From Rosellinia necatrix (taxonomy: Eukaryota; Ascomycota; Sordariomycetes; Xylariales; Xylariaceae), in contig JAGYVD010000002.1 in assembly GCA_021209875.1 (NCBI GenBank), forward strand, positions 4,588,001 to 4,652,000: a DNA stretch of 64,000 nucleotides, given 5' to 3'. The translations under genes and the position numbers were made by a program. Of this stretch, positions 1 through 11,721 are shown piece after piece (position 1 is the first letter of the stretch; every line of letters starts with the position of its first letter). Below the pieces are notes generated by a model. It ran no database searches. It was not told the origin of the DNA and saw nothing but the letters and a program-made list of their open reading frames with translations.

Positions 1-694
1 TTTGCGATCACTACCCTACGTCTCACCATGGGTATGTCCATGGGAAGCGTACACTCTTATTGATGGGTCTGCGTTTATCTTCATGAGCACCTTATGTATA
101 CAGTTATCTACCCCAGTTGCTTTTGGTGGCTTTTGTCAGCCCCGCGAATTCAATCATAATATGTATATCCAGAGAAGGGGAGACACGCGGCCAATCGGTC
201 GGTTCTATCCGAACACACGGGATGTCTGAATCGTTCATCGTGGCTGGGGGCTTGTGCCCCCAAATACTTAGGGAACCAACGAGACGCCAAGCTCCCCCCC
301 GTGGCGGTCACTCGGTATCCATTTCAGCTTAGTCCCTTGTGGCTGAGCGACTCCTTGGGTCACACCACTCGGCAAGCTGAGCCTGATAGCTCTCCGTGGC
401 TACTCACCCAAGGTCAAGTAAAATGGACTATCCATCCGCAGAGCTGTTGCGTTTGATCTCTGTTCATAATCTTGCTTTTCTTCTTGGACGTGTAATGAGT
501 GCGCATCAGAACGAGCGGCTATTGTAGGTTGTGCTGTGCTATCTTGAGAAGTATTCTGTCGTCAAACTCGTGTGGATTCCGGCCGCTGTCGTCGACTATT
601 CGGAACGCTGAATAGACTGTGTATGAGCGATAGCCCATAGCCGTTCTGGTACATCACAATCTGCCACCTCACTCTTATTTTCCCAGGGAAAATC
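1..694. other. intergenic, no gene seen
   Basis: No open frame here has a recognisable domain or a codon pattern I would trust. The only structure noticed is a perfect 7-bp inverted repeat with a 4-nt loop at 245-262 (TGGGGGC / GCCCCCA). The right-hand part is presumably the promoter and 5' UTR of the transcription factor starting at 695. Confidence 0.6.
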
Positions 695-3393
695 ATGGCC
701 TCAGTCGCCTCTGCCTCACCCTCGGGGCATGGCTTTCTCCGTGCCAACTCAACAGATGATACAGACTCATGGCAATATATAGACAACTCGCCGCCTGTTG
801 GTTACATTCCTAGCCCAGGCTCAAGCCTAAATGGATGGGGTATCATTGGGTACTCGAATCATCTAGGAGCCTCACCGACAGCTATGTCGCCGCTGCCTCC
901 TCCCACCTCACAGCCGAGTCAACATGATACGGCGAATACCACGGCAGAGGATACAGGGAATCACTTTGTGCCGCTTTCTGATAGCCAACAATTCATGGTA
1001 AATCATGACCTTTTGTGCTCGGACTTATTAGGAAGTATGTACACCTATTGCCCGAAACCAATCATGTCGATGAGGTCTGACAACACAGGTACGATGAACG
1101 CGGTTTCGTTCGAATCAGGTCTTCAGGGGGGCGGAATTTGCCATATGCCGAGTTTCGAAGGGGTGGGAATTCAGGGCCAGTCCATGGACTTGAACATTCC
1201 TATGCGATTCCAAGATGGCACCAATGTTGCACCGTGGGCACCGATGAGCATTTACGACGATGACTTCCTGTATCTCGTCCCGGAAAATGATAGCGCCCAG
1301 ATGTCACGCACATCCTCCTATGGGTCTGCTGGGGTCAAATCCCACCATTCAAGCCCGCGGGCGCCCTCTACTAAAGCCAAACATACAAAGGACACCGATC
1401 CAATCAAGAAGGTCAGGGGCAATGGGAGGGTCGATAAGAAGAAAGCAGCTTCCCGCGACAACTTTGTCGTCGTCACGCCAAACACCATCCATCAGCAATT
1501 TGGCAAGGCGAACCCCTTCGAGTGTTTCGAGGCGGCAAGGGGGGTACAGCGCGGGCGAAAGGGTCCTCTAGCCGGCAAAGCGGCCGAGAGCGCCTTGAAC
1601 ATTCGGAGGATGGGTGCTTGCTTCTGCTGCCATAGGTACGTCCATAAGCCGCTATCTAACCGCGCTCGTATCATCACTGTAGCGCAACACTGACCCCTAT
1701 TTTGCCCGCAAACAGTCGCAAGGTGAAGTGCGACGAAGAGCGGCCCTGCAAGAACTGCAAGAAGATCTCAGCCCAGGTGCCGCAGGTCGTATGCTGGCAG
1801 TTCTCCGACTTCTTGCCCGTGCTCTTCCCGGACTTCATCCGGGGCCACTTGAAGAGGGAGGTGATAACGCGTTTCATCTCGGACAACGTGGCCGAGTTCT
1901 ACCGACCCCCGTCCGCCTCCGCCTCCGAGCCGTGCCTTATCGAGCTGTCGTCGGGCGCGCGCTTCCGCTCGATGCTGACGATCCCGGCGTCGTTCTTCGC
2001 GCCGCGGAGCACCGAGGTGCTGCAGCATTGGCACATGGGAATAGCAGCGGTAGGCGGCGGCCGCGGCGCGGCGCATCAGCTGGATCTGCACCTGCGGCGG
2101 GCGGTGGCGGTCGGCGTCGACCCCAAGGACGGGAGCCAGCGCGAGGCGCTCAAGCGGCGGGTGCGCGAGTACGCCCACGGCCTCGCCAGCGAGCCCCGGT
2201 ACGCGGAGCAGGTGACGGACGCCCTCCGCGGCACGCAGCTGCCGCGGCGCATCCTCGGCGTCGTGCAGCGGTTCGCGCAGCGCGCCGACTGCGCCATGGC
2301 GAAGCGCGCCCTCGGCATCTACGCGACGCACTACGTCCTAACGCGGCAGCTCGTCCTGACGCCGGCCACACTCGCGCGCCTCGACGACGTTCAGTGGACG
2401 CCCGATCACGATGGCAGCACCGTCGGCACGCATCATCATCATCACTCGCCGGCGGTGACGGCGCGCGTACTCAACCGCCAGGTTAAGGCCGTGCTGGACG
2501 AGCACCTGATGCGGGAGACGCAGAAGCTGTTCGGCGACTTCGGGAGCGCGCTGAAGCCGCGCTCGCGCGCCGAGTGGGCGCCCTGCCTCGCGGCCTTCCT
2601 CGTGCTCTGCCTCCTCTTCGAGGCCATCGAGGCTGCCGCCGACGTCTTCGTCGTCTCCGAGGCCGAGATCGCCCTGCGCACGCACCGCCGGAGCACCTTC
2701 GCCGCCGCGCCACTCGATGAGAACATGGTCGGCAGCGGAGGCGGGTTCGCCGTCGGCGCCCGCAGCCTCGCCCTCGACGTCTGCCGCGCCATCGATAGCC
2801 TCCCCTTCCGCCAGGTCGCGTACCGCTTCCACACTATCTACCAGACGCATCACGTGCGCGAATCTGGCGGAGGCGGCGGCGGCGGCGGGTCCGCCACCGG
2901 CCCCCCCGGCGGATGCGGCAACGGAAACGGTAACGGCAACGGACCTGCTTTTAACCCCCTCGTAGACCCCAAGTGGGACGCGGACCTCGAGCCCGCGGCC
3001 GCCGAGATGGCCGCCTCGCTGCGGGCCCTTATAGATGGTGATGACAGCTGTGAGTTCCTTTCTATTCCTTTGGTATTTCCTAGTCCTAACCTCCCCCCTT
3101 ACCCCCTGGTGGCTTGAAGGCGGTCCAACATACCAGGGGTCCGCAACGGGATCGACGAAGGGCACGGGATACAGGAAACGGAGAAATCCAACTAAATTCA
3201 ATGGCTGACCACATCATCTTCCTCCCCCTTTTTAGGGCACGAACTAGACTTTCTCGCCGCAGACCCGATCCTCATACAATCGGAGGCGCACCCGTACCCG
3301 CGTGACATCACGCTCGATTACACAGGGCGCTTGCTCTCGCGGTTCTTGCTGTCCTTTACGGACGAGAAGTATCTTTTTGACGGGCAATATTGA
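695..3393 (+). CDS. Zn(2)-Cys(6) fungal-type transcription factor
   Basis: Predicted nuclear DNA-binding regulator, about 810 aa from three exons: 695-1635, 1716-3049 and 3236-3393 (2433 nt, in frame). Intron 1 (GTACGT...ACAG) splits the zinc cluster, which is the strongest support for the join. The spliced cluster is C309-x2-C312-x6-C319-x5-C325-x2-C328-x11-C340, preceded by a basic RGRKGPL stretch. The last spacing is longer than the usual 6-9. The N-terminal 300 residues are Ser/Pro-rich and look disordered. The second exon encodes a long helical region of the kind seen in fungal regulators with this N-terminal cluster, with low-complexity Gly/Asn (about codons 2865-2945) and a His run. 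Exon 3 encodes a conserved-looking tail around residues TGRLLSRFLLSFTDEKYLF. Start 695 is the first ATG of a long open frame. Exon 1 has moderate GC and exon 2 is strikingly GC-rich. Target genes cannot be inferred; the neighbours do not form an obvious pathway. Confidence 0.85.
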
Positions 3394-4206
3394 GCTGATG
3401 TTACTTAATATATAACCCTTATCGTCCTCGTTGCAGGGATAAATCTATATCACTTCCTCTATCTTGATTCGATATTCGGAACTTTCCTTCTCGTCGTCCC
3501 ATTTATAGGCGGAAGAGGAAACATGCAAGAGACGGGCGGAGACTAATTGGTACTTTCAAGTTGTATCCTTTATATTAAGCTGTTGGCATTTTTGCTTTGC
3601 ACTGAAGCCACTGCCCAATCTACAGTATGCTACATACTTAGTGAACCTAAACCAGTCCAAACAAGAGAAAAAGTGAAGCCACGCTCCGGATGCTGCATAC
3701 GCCCGCTTAGCTAAATGAAGTTTTCAAAGAACATGACGCCGGACCCAGAAGCTCACTCTTGGCGGCTTCTGGTCATGTAGGCCCTAAGCATATGATAGTA
3801 AATCTGATGCCCAAAAAGAGAATGCAAAGACCGAGTAATGAGATAACGCTATTGCCTGCCCGACCCCCTGTCTATCTTAAGGAGCCTCGCCGATCCCATG
3901 AGCATGGGTGACCAAATGTAGTGATTGATGATGTGCCGTATTAGAAAGATGAGGGTTGGGGAATACTGCTCCGACAGCTCCCACTGGTAAATTAGGCTAA
4001 TAAATGTGCTCTATGTGGCGTGCGTGATTGATCGTAACAAAAGGGATTCGTAAAACCACTGGTTTGTGGTTTGGCCAGCGTGCGAAGTTGATAGTTGGCG
4101 TTCGCAAGCTAAGAGGCCGTGAACTCTCTTACATGACCACCCGCCATTAACCATGTATTATATCCCGTTAGTTTAGCTATTAGCTCTTTTACTATTGCAT
4201 TGCCGC
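3394..4206. other. intergenic, tail-to-tail
   Basis: About 0.8 kb between the ends of two convergent genes, presumably their 3' UTRs and terminators. No coding sequence or repeat recognised. Confidence 0.6.
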
Positions 4207-6376
4207 TTAGATGAATCCAGCATCACAAGCGACCTCATATTTGCGCGCGCTTTCGAGCATATGGATATCTGGGATATCGGCGCCAAAATCCATGATTAGA
4301 ATCTTTGGGTCTTGACCAGTGCTGATGATCCGTCGATAGTCGCACTTGGCACTCAACACCCAACTGGCATGCCACCTGGGGAAGTTGAGTAGCTGCTCTC
4401 CAGTTTCCATGTCGAACACTTTGATATCGGTATCGTAGCTTCCACTGATTAGACGACCACTCACGCTATCGAGATGTAGACTGCGCACGAGGCTGTCATG
4501 GGCTGGTATGTCTCTAAGGCGTTCCCCTGTATTGGCGTCCCAAATACGAATAATCTTATCACTACCCGCAGAAGCGATAAATCTCCCATCTTCTGAGAAC
4601 TGACTGCAAGCAAGACCTTTAGTGTGGCCTGCAAACTCTCGGATTGTCTTAGCGCTATCGATATTCCAGAGTCTCACCGAGAAATCTCCCGAGCACGACA
4701 CGATCGTGTTCCCACGCAACTGCACTGAATTTACGGGACCCTTATGACCCCGTAATTGCTTGAGGAGGTTCCCTGTCTCGCGATCCCACACGCAAATAGT
4801 GATGTCTTTGGAGCAGGTGATGATGTGCTTGTTGTCAAAAGCCAGATCTAAAACGGCCGCAGTATGACATTGGAGACGCCGAACAGGACGATAACCCGAC
4901 TTGACGCTATATATAATGCAGGTAGCATCCGAGGAGCCGGTCACGAGAATGTCGTCATCGTATTGCAAACAGAGAATCGAGGCTTTGTGATGCACCGGAA
5001 ATGAGACGGTAACAGGTACCGATGGATTGGTGCGATGGTTGTCAGTGGATGAGGCATAATGGATCGGCTTGCCGTTTGGGTCGAAAAGGATAGAAGTCTC
5101 ATTGACTACTTCGGGCGGTCCAATGACAAGACGACATTGTAATGTTCGCATATCCCATATACGAATTGTCTTGTCTCGCGAGCCAGTTATGATTTTATTC
5201 CTATTCAAGTCAGCAACATGAAGATTCCGGGGAAGTTCCGAATACCTACTCATCAAACTGCAGGCAGTAGATACTGTCAAGGTGCCCGTTCAAGTAGACC
5301 GCACGAGCTTCCGTTCCGATCTTCCATCGTCGATCAAGCTCTTCTCTTGCTTTGTAGATCTTCTGCCAATCGTTTCCGGGACGAAGGGAAGGCACGCCTG
5401 CCCCGATTCCTGGCTGAACAGGAAGACTGGTAGCATATGTATGGGTCTTTTCTCTCAGGAACGATAGTCGCCATATATATTGATCTTTGATCACCCGGTT
5501 CCAGAGTTGGGATACTTGACTGGCGGTGCCAAGTTGGGCAGCATCTAGATATGCAAGGATGTGAATGGACAATTCCTGAGGCAATTTGTGGACGAAGTCG
5601 AGTCTAACGACAGCAGTGTCTTGCTTCGTAACAGTGTCAACCTGGGTATCGCCGGTAGTGACCGCAATTCCAATACCACTCTCCCGGTCGTTGAACTCCT
5701 TAGTGGAAAGATAGTGGTGCTGTTTAAATGCTAGATACTCATTTTGCATTGCAGCAGCAGCCTTAGCAGCGGCGCCTGTATGTCGCGGGATGATGGGCGG
5801 TGCAAACCCGGAGCCAGGGACGGGGTGTTCAGGGAAACTAGACTCTAGAGGGGAATAAATCGTCTCGAGGACGGTTCGTTCATCGTGTGGCGTTCTAAGA
5901 TGCCGAAAGCTAGTAGCCTGCCGTATTCTATTCCAAGCCGAGTGCGCCGTTGTCGGCCGGCAATCATGGTAATCAACGGCCGTCTCTGACCTCCTACGAT
6001 CACGACCGACTATGCCCTTCATCAGAGTCAAGGATGCCCTGCGAATCCTCCGTGTTAAAGAAGCACCTTGCCCACTGGGCGATCCGTTCTCTGCTTCATC
6101 TTTGTCCTTTTCAATAGCCAGCTCAGTGAAGTTCCGGCGGAAGTCATCTTCGCCGAGAAAGGTATTTTTCTGTTGACGCCGCCAAGAGAGACAGGCACTC
6201 GCGCTACGACCGGCTCGAAATGGGTTCGCTGTTGCCGGTCTACGGGGTTCCGCGCGTTGGTCATCTAGCCTCATTCTAGCATCACGCGAGTATGAGCCTG
6301 GGCTCGATGCGGAGGGTCCATGGTGCGTGCCGGCGCGTAATGTTGGCAACGGGCCCTCGGCAGTCGCTAGACCCAT
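4207..6376 (-). CDS. F-box/WD40-repeat protein, probable SCF ubiquitin-ligase substrate receptor (FWD-1/beta-TrCP-like)
   Basis: Two exons on the minus strand, 6376-5250 and 5200-4207, joined by a 49-nt GTAGGT...ATAG intron, give 706 aa. The join restores the WD motif running FDENKIITGSRDKTIRIWD across the junction. Residues about 265-309 form an F-box beginning LPQELSIHIL and ending WRLSFLRE. From about residue 345 to 690 there are roughly seven WD40 repeats with GS(R/S)D...RIWD-type endings. F-box proteins of this layout dock on Skp1 and present phosphorylated substrates to the cullin SCF ligase. The F-box wording and the C-terminal WHASWVLSAK / GQDPKIL stretch recall Neurospora FWD-1, which targets the FREQUENCY clock protein. 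Met30/SCON-2 is the main alternative. The N-terminal 260 residues are Ser/Arg-rich and poorly structured. Start 6376 was chosen because upstream codons look like UTR; 6559 is an in-frame alternative adding 61 residues. Confidence 0.85.
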
Positions 6377-9300
6377 AGCGTAACAGTTGTTTCGATAACG
6401 GATTGGCGAGCAATTGGGATGTTGGTTCCACGGGGGCGGGTGAAAGTCAGATGGTGGCAGGTAATAGTAAGCGAATGCGAGTAGCCGGTACGGGGCTGAG
6501 AAACGAGGAAGCGGGAAGCAAGAGGCGGCCGGTAATCGTGGGTATTGTTGGCTGTTCAACGGATTGGACGGTCAGGTTACCGAGTGCGGAAGGACGACGG
6601 CGTGGGAGATGGCCAGAAGAGGGAGAAAAGGAGCTGTACAAAATGATAAATCACGCCAATAGTTCACGGCCGCCTGTCAATGGGCAGCCAAACTCATCAG
6701 CTCCAGACGAGATACCACACTGTTTAGGAAGGGTGGTTATTCAAAACGTCTCCTAGCAGCAGTCGCGCGTCCGGTTTCCACCTCCCCACTCACTACTGCT
6801 TTGTTTTTCTTCTTCTTTTTTCTTCTTCTTCTTTCTTCTTCTGTGTCTGATTCTTGAGTCAGATGGATCGGAGACTCAGTTACGCAGAGAAAAAGAAGCA
6901 GGATCGCCGGGACGAGATCAGCTCGCGAGAGCAAACCGATGGGGGGAAAAGTTTGGGTTGAAATGACCAGCGCGGTGGGAACTGAGGAACGTGCAATCGG
7001 CAACACAACTTCCAACCCTAGCGTACCTAAATGAGGAAATCCACTACCCCCGTGTGGCACGCCTCGCGATGATCTACACCAAGGTTATTAGGTCGCCTGG
7101 GAACCCGGGAGGAATTGGCTTCTGGTGTCTGGACCCTTGTTTCTTATTGGTATAGTGCGAGGAAGCCACCGAAGAAGCCACCGAAGAAGCCACCGAAGAA
7201 GCCACCAAAGAAGCCACCGAAGAAGATACCGAGCAACTACTCGAGCAGGTAGTGGACAGCGTCGAACGAGGAATGAGGGAGAATGCTGGGCCCAAGCGCC
7301 CGCTGCTGGAGATGCCGCAGCTGGGGATTCGCACGCTCGAGATAACTATTGCTATAGTTACTTGTGGTTACCCGGACCCGTGCCCGTACCCGTTCGTGCA
7401 GAAACCCAGTCCGTCGGATGTTATGAGACGAGGGCGGATTAGTTATCTATCGGTGGTCCCCGTGGCTCAGGTCCGTCTGACTTGCAGAGCGAAGTGTAAA
7501 CACTCCTCACGGCCGGTTCGTCGCTCGGACAGTATCAGAAGAGGCGGGAGCGGAGAAGGTATGCACTGAGAGCTCAGGACGGCAGCATGTTTACCCTACC
7601 CTACCTAGGTAGCGTAAGTACCCACCAACTTCCCTTCCTAATGATTTAATCTACCCAAGTCTGAAGTAGTAGCAGCTATACTTCAGCGCTGCAGATACTA
7701 GGTGGTAACGTAGCGTCTAGGAGACGCAGAGACGCAGAGACGCACAGACAGCCCAAGTACCCAGCAGGCAGGTGTGTAGATATGTAGGTAGGTATGCAGG
7801 AATGTGCCTCTTATTCGAAAGGTAGTCGAAAGGGACAGAGAAGCAGGGGCAAGGGACGAGAAAGAAAGGGCACCGTATCGTACCTACTATACACGGTAGA
7901 ACATCAGGTGGTGGTCAGGTAGGGTTTTAAGTAGGTACCTAAGAGGCGCCTAAGAGGGAGGTAGTGTGAGTAGGTAGGTAGTGTAAGTATGTAGGTAGTC
8001 GTGTAGGTGAGTGGGTAGCAAAAACAGATTGATTGCTGATCGGGTTGTTTCATCCACTACCTACCTACCAACACTTGCAACAACTGCAACAACGGTTAAC
8101 CTAGATCGCGGTGCCAGTGGATAGGACCATATTAAGTACTTATAGGTATGCTACCACTGGCGACCGCCGTTGGTACTTATAGATTAGGGAATGGCTACCA
8201 CCTAACCTCCGAGGTACAGCAGGTAACAGGTAGTAGTTATGTAAGTACAGTGGTGTAAAGTAAGTGAGGGAGCCCCAATTATTAGTGAAATGATGACGAT
8301 GCTGCCGGCACACTAGACCCAGGTAGTATTCTGTTTACATACTAAGAGTCCGCTAAGAGGAAGTAGTGTAAGAGTGAGGGGCGTGTAGTACCAAATAGTT
8401 ACAGTTGGTCGTACACTAGCAACAACGTGGGATGGACCCTTTTTGAGGTATTATCCAGGGTACCCCAGGCAGCCAAGGTACATGCATAGGAGACAAGTTA
8501 GGGTTGGGGTTGTGTAGTACAGGTACCTTAACTACCTAGGTAGTGTAAATAAGCCTAGGTAGGTACAGCTTCTGTCATCAAAGTATATGTACCTACTTAT
8601 TTATGACTGCCAGCTCTAGTTGTATTCTCTCTCTGGCTTGACCCAGTCTTCAGGTTTCAAGACCAAGCTTAACTAAGTACCTTAGGGGTGGGTGAACCCC
8701 GGCCTAACATTTGGGTGTGGATATAGTACACTATCTCAAGTACACTACATAACCTGAATCTGTGCTAACTTCAATATTATGACAAGCCGCCCAGCTACTT
8801 ACCTAGCTTAGTGTAAGTGCATACTTAGTCAACCCGCACCGTGTGTGGAAAGTCACGTACTGTAGTTGGTTAGCTGGCTAGCCCTTTTCCACAGCCAACA
8901 AATTACGAAGTACAAGTAGAGCTCTTCCTCAGGCTCAACAAGCATCAAAATTATATGTAGGTACATACATATAACAGGTAGTCTTGTTTTCTGTTACGTT
9001 GTCTTCCTCTATTCTCTAGAGTTGTATTCCACCACTTGATGTTACGTTGACCCCCAATAAACATCGCATTTCTCGACCCGTCCCGACATTGACGGCACCC
9101 TGAAAAAAAAAAAATGAAAAAAAAGCCCGATACATACATACCAACTACCTTGCCTTTCATCAATCTGGGCCCGCTCGCCTTTCCCTTCCCGCGTCTTGTG
9201 CCCGGACTACCGTGGAATCTAGAGCCTTGTTGATATTAATTACGGGTAGCGCCGAGGCCAACTATAATCGGTCTAGGCTTCTCGGGTCACTTTTAATTGC

Positions 9301-9711
9301 CATTCCACGTGTATATGTATGCATTGCCATTCCGCTACCGAGAAGATCCTCGATTCAAATTGTATAAGAAACTAGTCGTGTCATCATCAATATCGTAAAC
9401 CATCCCTGCAATAGGAGCGTTGAGGACTCAACCACTCCGACATGCTGCGTATCCCAAAGAAAAAAGGAAAACATCAGCCTCGTTATTCGCCAAGCCGACA
9501 CTAGAAATTCCCTCCGATGGCCCCCTAATCATGTCAATCATCCCACTGGCTGGCGCCTTCGGCTCAGCTCCGACTAAACTGCTCAGTCTTGAGTTGCAAA
9601 TACGCCGTCGATCCATGCCCTATACCAAGCCGCCGGCAATGCTCGCCCGTCTCCGTATTGATGGGCCAAAGCAAGCCCAGGTGCTGGTCACGCAAGACAG
9701 ATAGAGCCGTG
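6377..9711. other. 3.3-kb intergenic region rich in short repeats
   Basis: No recognisable gene. It contains a pyrimidine-rich tract at about 6790-6845 near the F-box gene start, a 12-bp tandem repeat at 7162-7221, and from about 7590 to 8830 a dense scatter of GTAGGTA, TACCTA and related words. The poly-A/T run at about 9102-9123 is simple sequence. A regulatory or decayed repeat region is the simplest reading. Confidence 0.55.
7162..7221. repeat. 12-bp tandem repeat, five units
   Basis: Five units of GAAGCCACCGAA (one with AAA for the last GAA). In one plus frame it reads as a Glu-Glu-Ala-Thr repeat and the frame stays open to about 7569. A possible acceptor (TATTGGTATAG) lies just upstream. 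See the finding on a possible exon. Confidence 0.85.
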
Positions 9712-10659
9712 CTATGGCTCCGGTTTAGGAAACGGGCCAGGCAAATCATGGGCCGGCGGCCGGATGTGAGGAGGAGTCGGACCGGCTGGTCGAGGACGTG
9801 GACGAGGTCGATGGTGGTGTCGTGAAGGTCTGTGGGCCCTATCGAGCTTCTTCATCCTGTCTTTGTGCGTCTCTCGTTCTTCCTTCGTTTCTTGGCTGTC
9901 AAGTCTCCACCAAGGGTTCGAAATTCGGTTAAACGCCTTCCAGCCGCCGTTTTCCTTGGTTGATTTAACCTCTTGTCCTCGGAGGACGACGAACCAGGTG
10001 CGAGAGGCGGGCTCCCTCTTTCGGGAGAAGATATTCTTCCGCTTGCGTTCCGGCAAGAGCTCGGTCATCCTAAATTCGCCAGCTCGCAGAATCACAACCC
10101 GCCATTCCCGCTGTCGGTATGGGTTCATGTTGGTCGCGTTAGTCCTGTCTTCTATCAGGTTCTGTACCTTGTCGTAGATGTCAACTGGAAGATCATAGGC
10201 TCGGTTTGCCAGATCCTGCTCGTAGGCTCTCTGCTGGCTGGTACCATGTTTCCGCTTGTACCCGCGGATGGCATCTTCGTGCATGTCGGCAAGCTCCCCT
10301 TGGCCATATGACGCGGTGGGGCTAACCAAGACGCACCCATCGTTACGGTTCAGCCATTTAGTCCCAAATTTAATGCCACAGAACGACCACCAGGACTTGC
10401 GGATATGTCTGTTTTCTATCGAGACTAGCTCCCAAGCTTCGTACGCGGCTGTAGTGCAGGGGCCATCGAAAGTCACTAGCCTACGCCCCGCAGCGTCTGG
10501 CAGACTCTCTATTGAGTTAAAAGAGATGGAATCGATGTCACGCGGGGGTGCTCTTGGTTCCTCGTTGGCATCCGATTCTGGTGAGTGTGGGCTTTGGCGG
10601 GCATGGTCCCATGGGAGAGGCGCATCTACATGCGGGGCGGGTTCCGCAACGGACGTCAT
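9712..10659 (-). CDS. hypothetical protein, function unknown
   Basis: Single-exon open frame of 315 aa beginning MTSVAEPAPH; an in-frame upstream start at 10803 would add 48 residues read mostly from a 9-bp repeat, so I prefer 10659. I do not recognise a named domain. Visible features: an acidic/Pro-rich N-terminus (to about residue 50), a central region from about 60 to 240 with mixed polar and aromatic residues including SWWSFCGIKFGTKW and WRVVILRAGEF that looks folded, then a strongly basic tail (RKRKNIFSRKRE, followed by a charged stretch and a His/Arg/Pro-rich end). There is no signal peptide or membrane segment. The basic tail could suit a nuclear or nucleic-acid-associated protein, but that is a guess. 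It stands alone, with 3.3 kb of intergenic DNA downstream and 1.7 kb upstream. Confidence 0.6.
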   Translation of the reverse strand: MTSVAEPAPHVDAPLPWDHARQSPHSPESDANEEPRAPPRDIDSISFNSIESLPDAAGRRLVTFDGPCTTAAYEAWELVSIENRHIRKSWWSFCGIKFGTKWLNRNDGCVLVSPTASYGQGELADMHEDAIRGYKRKHGTSQQRAYEQDLANRAYDLPVDIYDKVQNLIEDRTNATNMNPYRQREWRVVILRAGEFRMTELLPERKRKNIFSRKREPASRTWFVVLRGQEVKSTKENGGWKAFNRISNPWWRLDSQETKEERETHKDRMKKLDRAHRPSRHHHRPRPRPRPAGPTPPHIRPPAHDLPGPFPKPEP

Positions 10660-10739
10660 AGCGACGGGTTGTCGATCCCACGATAGACGAAGTAACGCAC
10701 ACGGGCAGAGGTATAACGGCTCAGAAGTCTCAAGGAGTG

Positions 10740-10775
10740 TTCGCGGGGTTCGCGGGGTTCGCGGGGTTCGCGGAG
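10740..10775. repeat. 9-bp tandem repeat, four units
   Basis: Four units of TTCGCGGGG (last unit TTCGCGGAG) just upstream of the unknown gene ending at 9712. If translation began at 10803 it would encode a Thr-Pro-Arg repeat, which argues against that start. Confidence 0.85.
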
Positions 10776-10867
10776 TCAGGAACAAGACGCCTAGGCGACA
10801 CAATCACGGAACTGGGAGGGGGTTATCGTCCTTTTAAATCAGGTTGGCCATGGGAACGAGCCGTCAA

Positions 10868-10888
10868 CTAGGTAGGTACCTACCTACC
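10868..10888. repeat. palindromic CTAGGTAGGTACCTACCTA repeat
   Basis: Near-perfect palindrome centred on GGTACC. One of many intergenic copies of TACCTAGGTA-related words in this window. Confidence 0.7.
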
Positions 10889-11664
10889 CCTACTGGGATA
10901 ATCGACAAAGCACAAGCACTGCAGGTGTTGGGAAACGGGGAAGCTGATAGGCAATCTGCCTGGTGCCTGCCTGCCGGGTCAGCCTAGATGACTGCATGGC
11001 GCTGTTGTGTGATTGGCTCCCACCAGGTATTGTCACCTGACAGCATAAAAGCAAACCACTAGAATCATGACTGGCCCCTTGAAGCCATCGCTGGTTAATG
11101 ATGGCTGAGACATCTTGGCAAACACTTGTTGGGAGGATTTATCCCGGCGAAATAGTTCAGCTTCCCATCTTCTACAAGCAAGATTTCAGCACTGCCTCAA
11201 TATAACACCCTATCTTATATAGAGTTGGTCATATGCAACCCTCCATAGCGATGCAGGCCTCCGCTGAACAGCCCGTCATAGTCTATCGTCGTATTAGTCT
11301 ATATCAAATGAGCCCCCTACTGTCCCCCAAGGGATGCATTGATAATGAGAGCATATTAAGGACACGGAATCATTACTATCATAAGCGCTAGTCCGTTTCA
11401 TAAACACCAGCTTTTAAGCAGAATACGACCACCATATCGGTTTATTTCCCCAGGTACGTACCATGACTATGTTGCCCGATATTCCCCATCGAGCCTCACA
11501 GGTCAGATCTACCTAAAGTACTAGGTCGGAGGTAGCTTTATTTTGTCCGTTACCTGCTGTCGGAGAATATAGCCCTCTCCTCTCAACGTCTTCGCCCGGC
11601 CAACGTCATTCCGAGGAACCGGATAGCCCCGGAAATCTCTTCACCCTTAAATGTCAGCGGATCA

Positions 11665-11721
11665 GGGCACTGGTGGCCCTACCAGGTTTGAACCTGTCGG
11701 TATAGACCCACCTGAGTGCCC
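11665..11721. repeat. 57-bp imperfect hairpin
   Basis: Nested inverted repeats: GGGCACT/AGTGCCC, GGTGG/CCACC, TACC/GGTA and AGGTT/AACCT, pairing 21 bases per arm with small internal loops. The tip on the minus strand (GGTTCAAACCT) resembles a tRNA B-box, but no cloverleaf could be drawn. It could be the end of a decayed transposon, a small structured RNA or a chance foldback. Confidence 0.6.

Noticed and set aside
2338..3201. Long minus-strand frame opposite the Zn2Cys6 gene
   Set aside because: Antisense shadow of a GC-rich exon, and it crosses intron 2 of the real gene.
11680..11700. tRNA gene suggested by the GGTTCAAACC element
   Set aside because: No acceptor, D or anticodon arm of proper length could be drawn.
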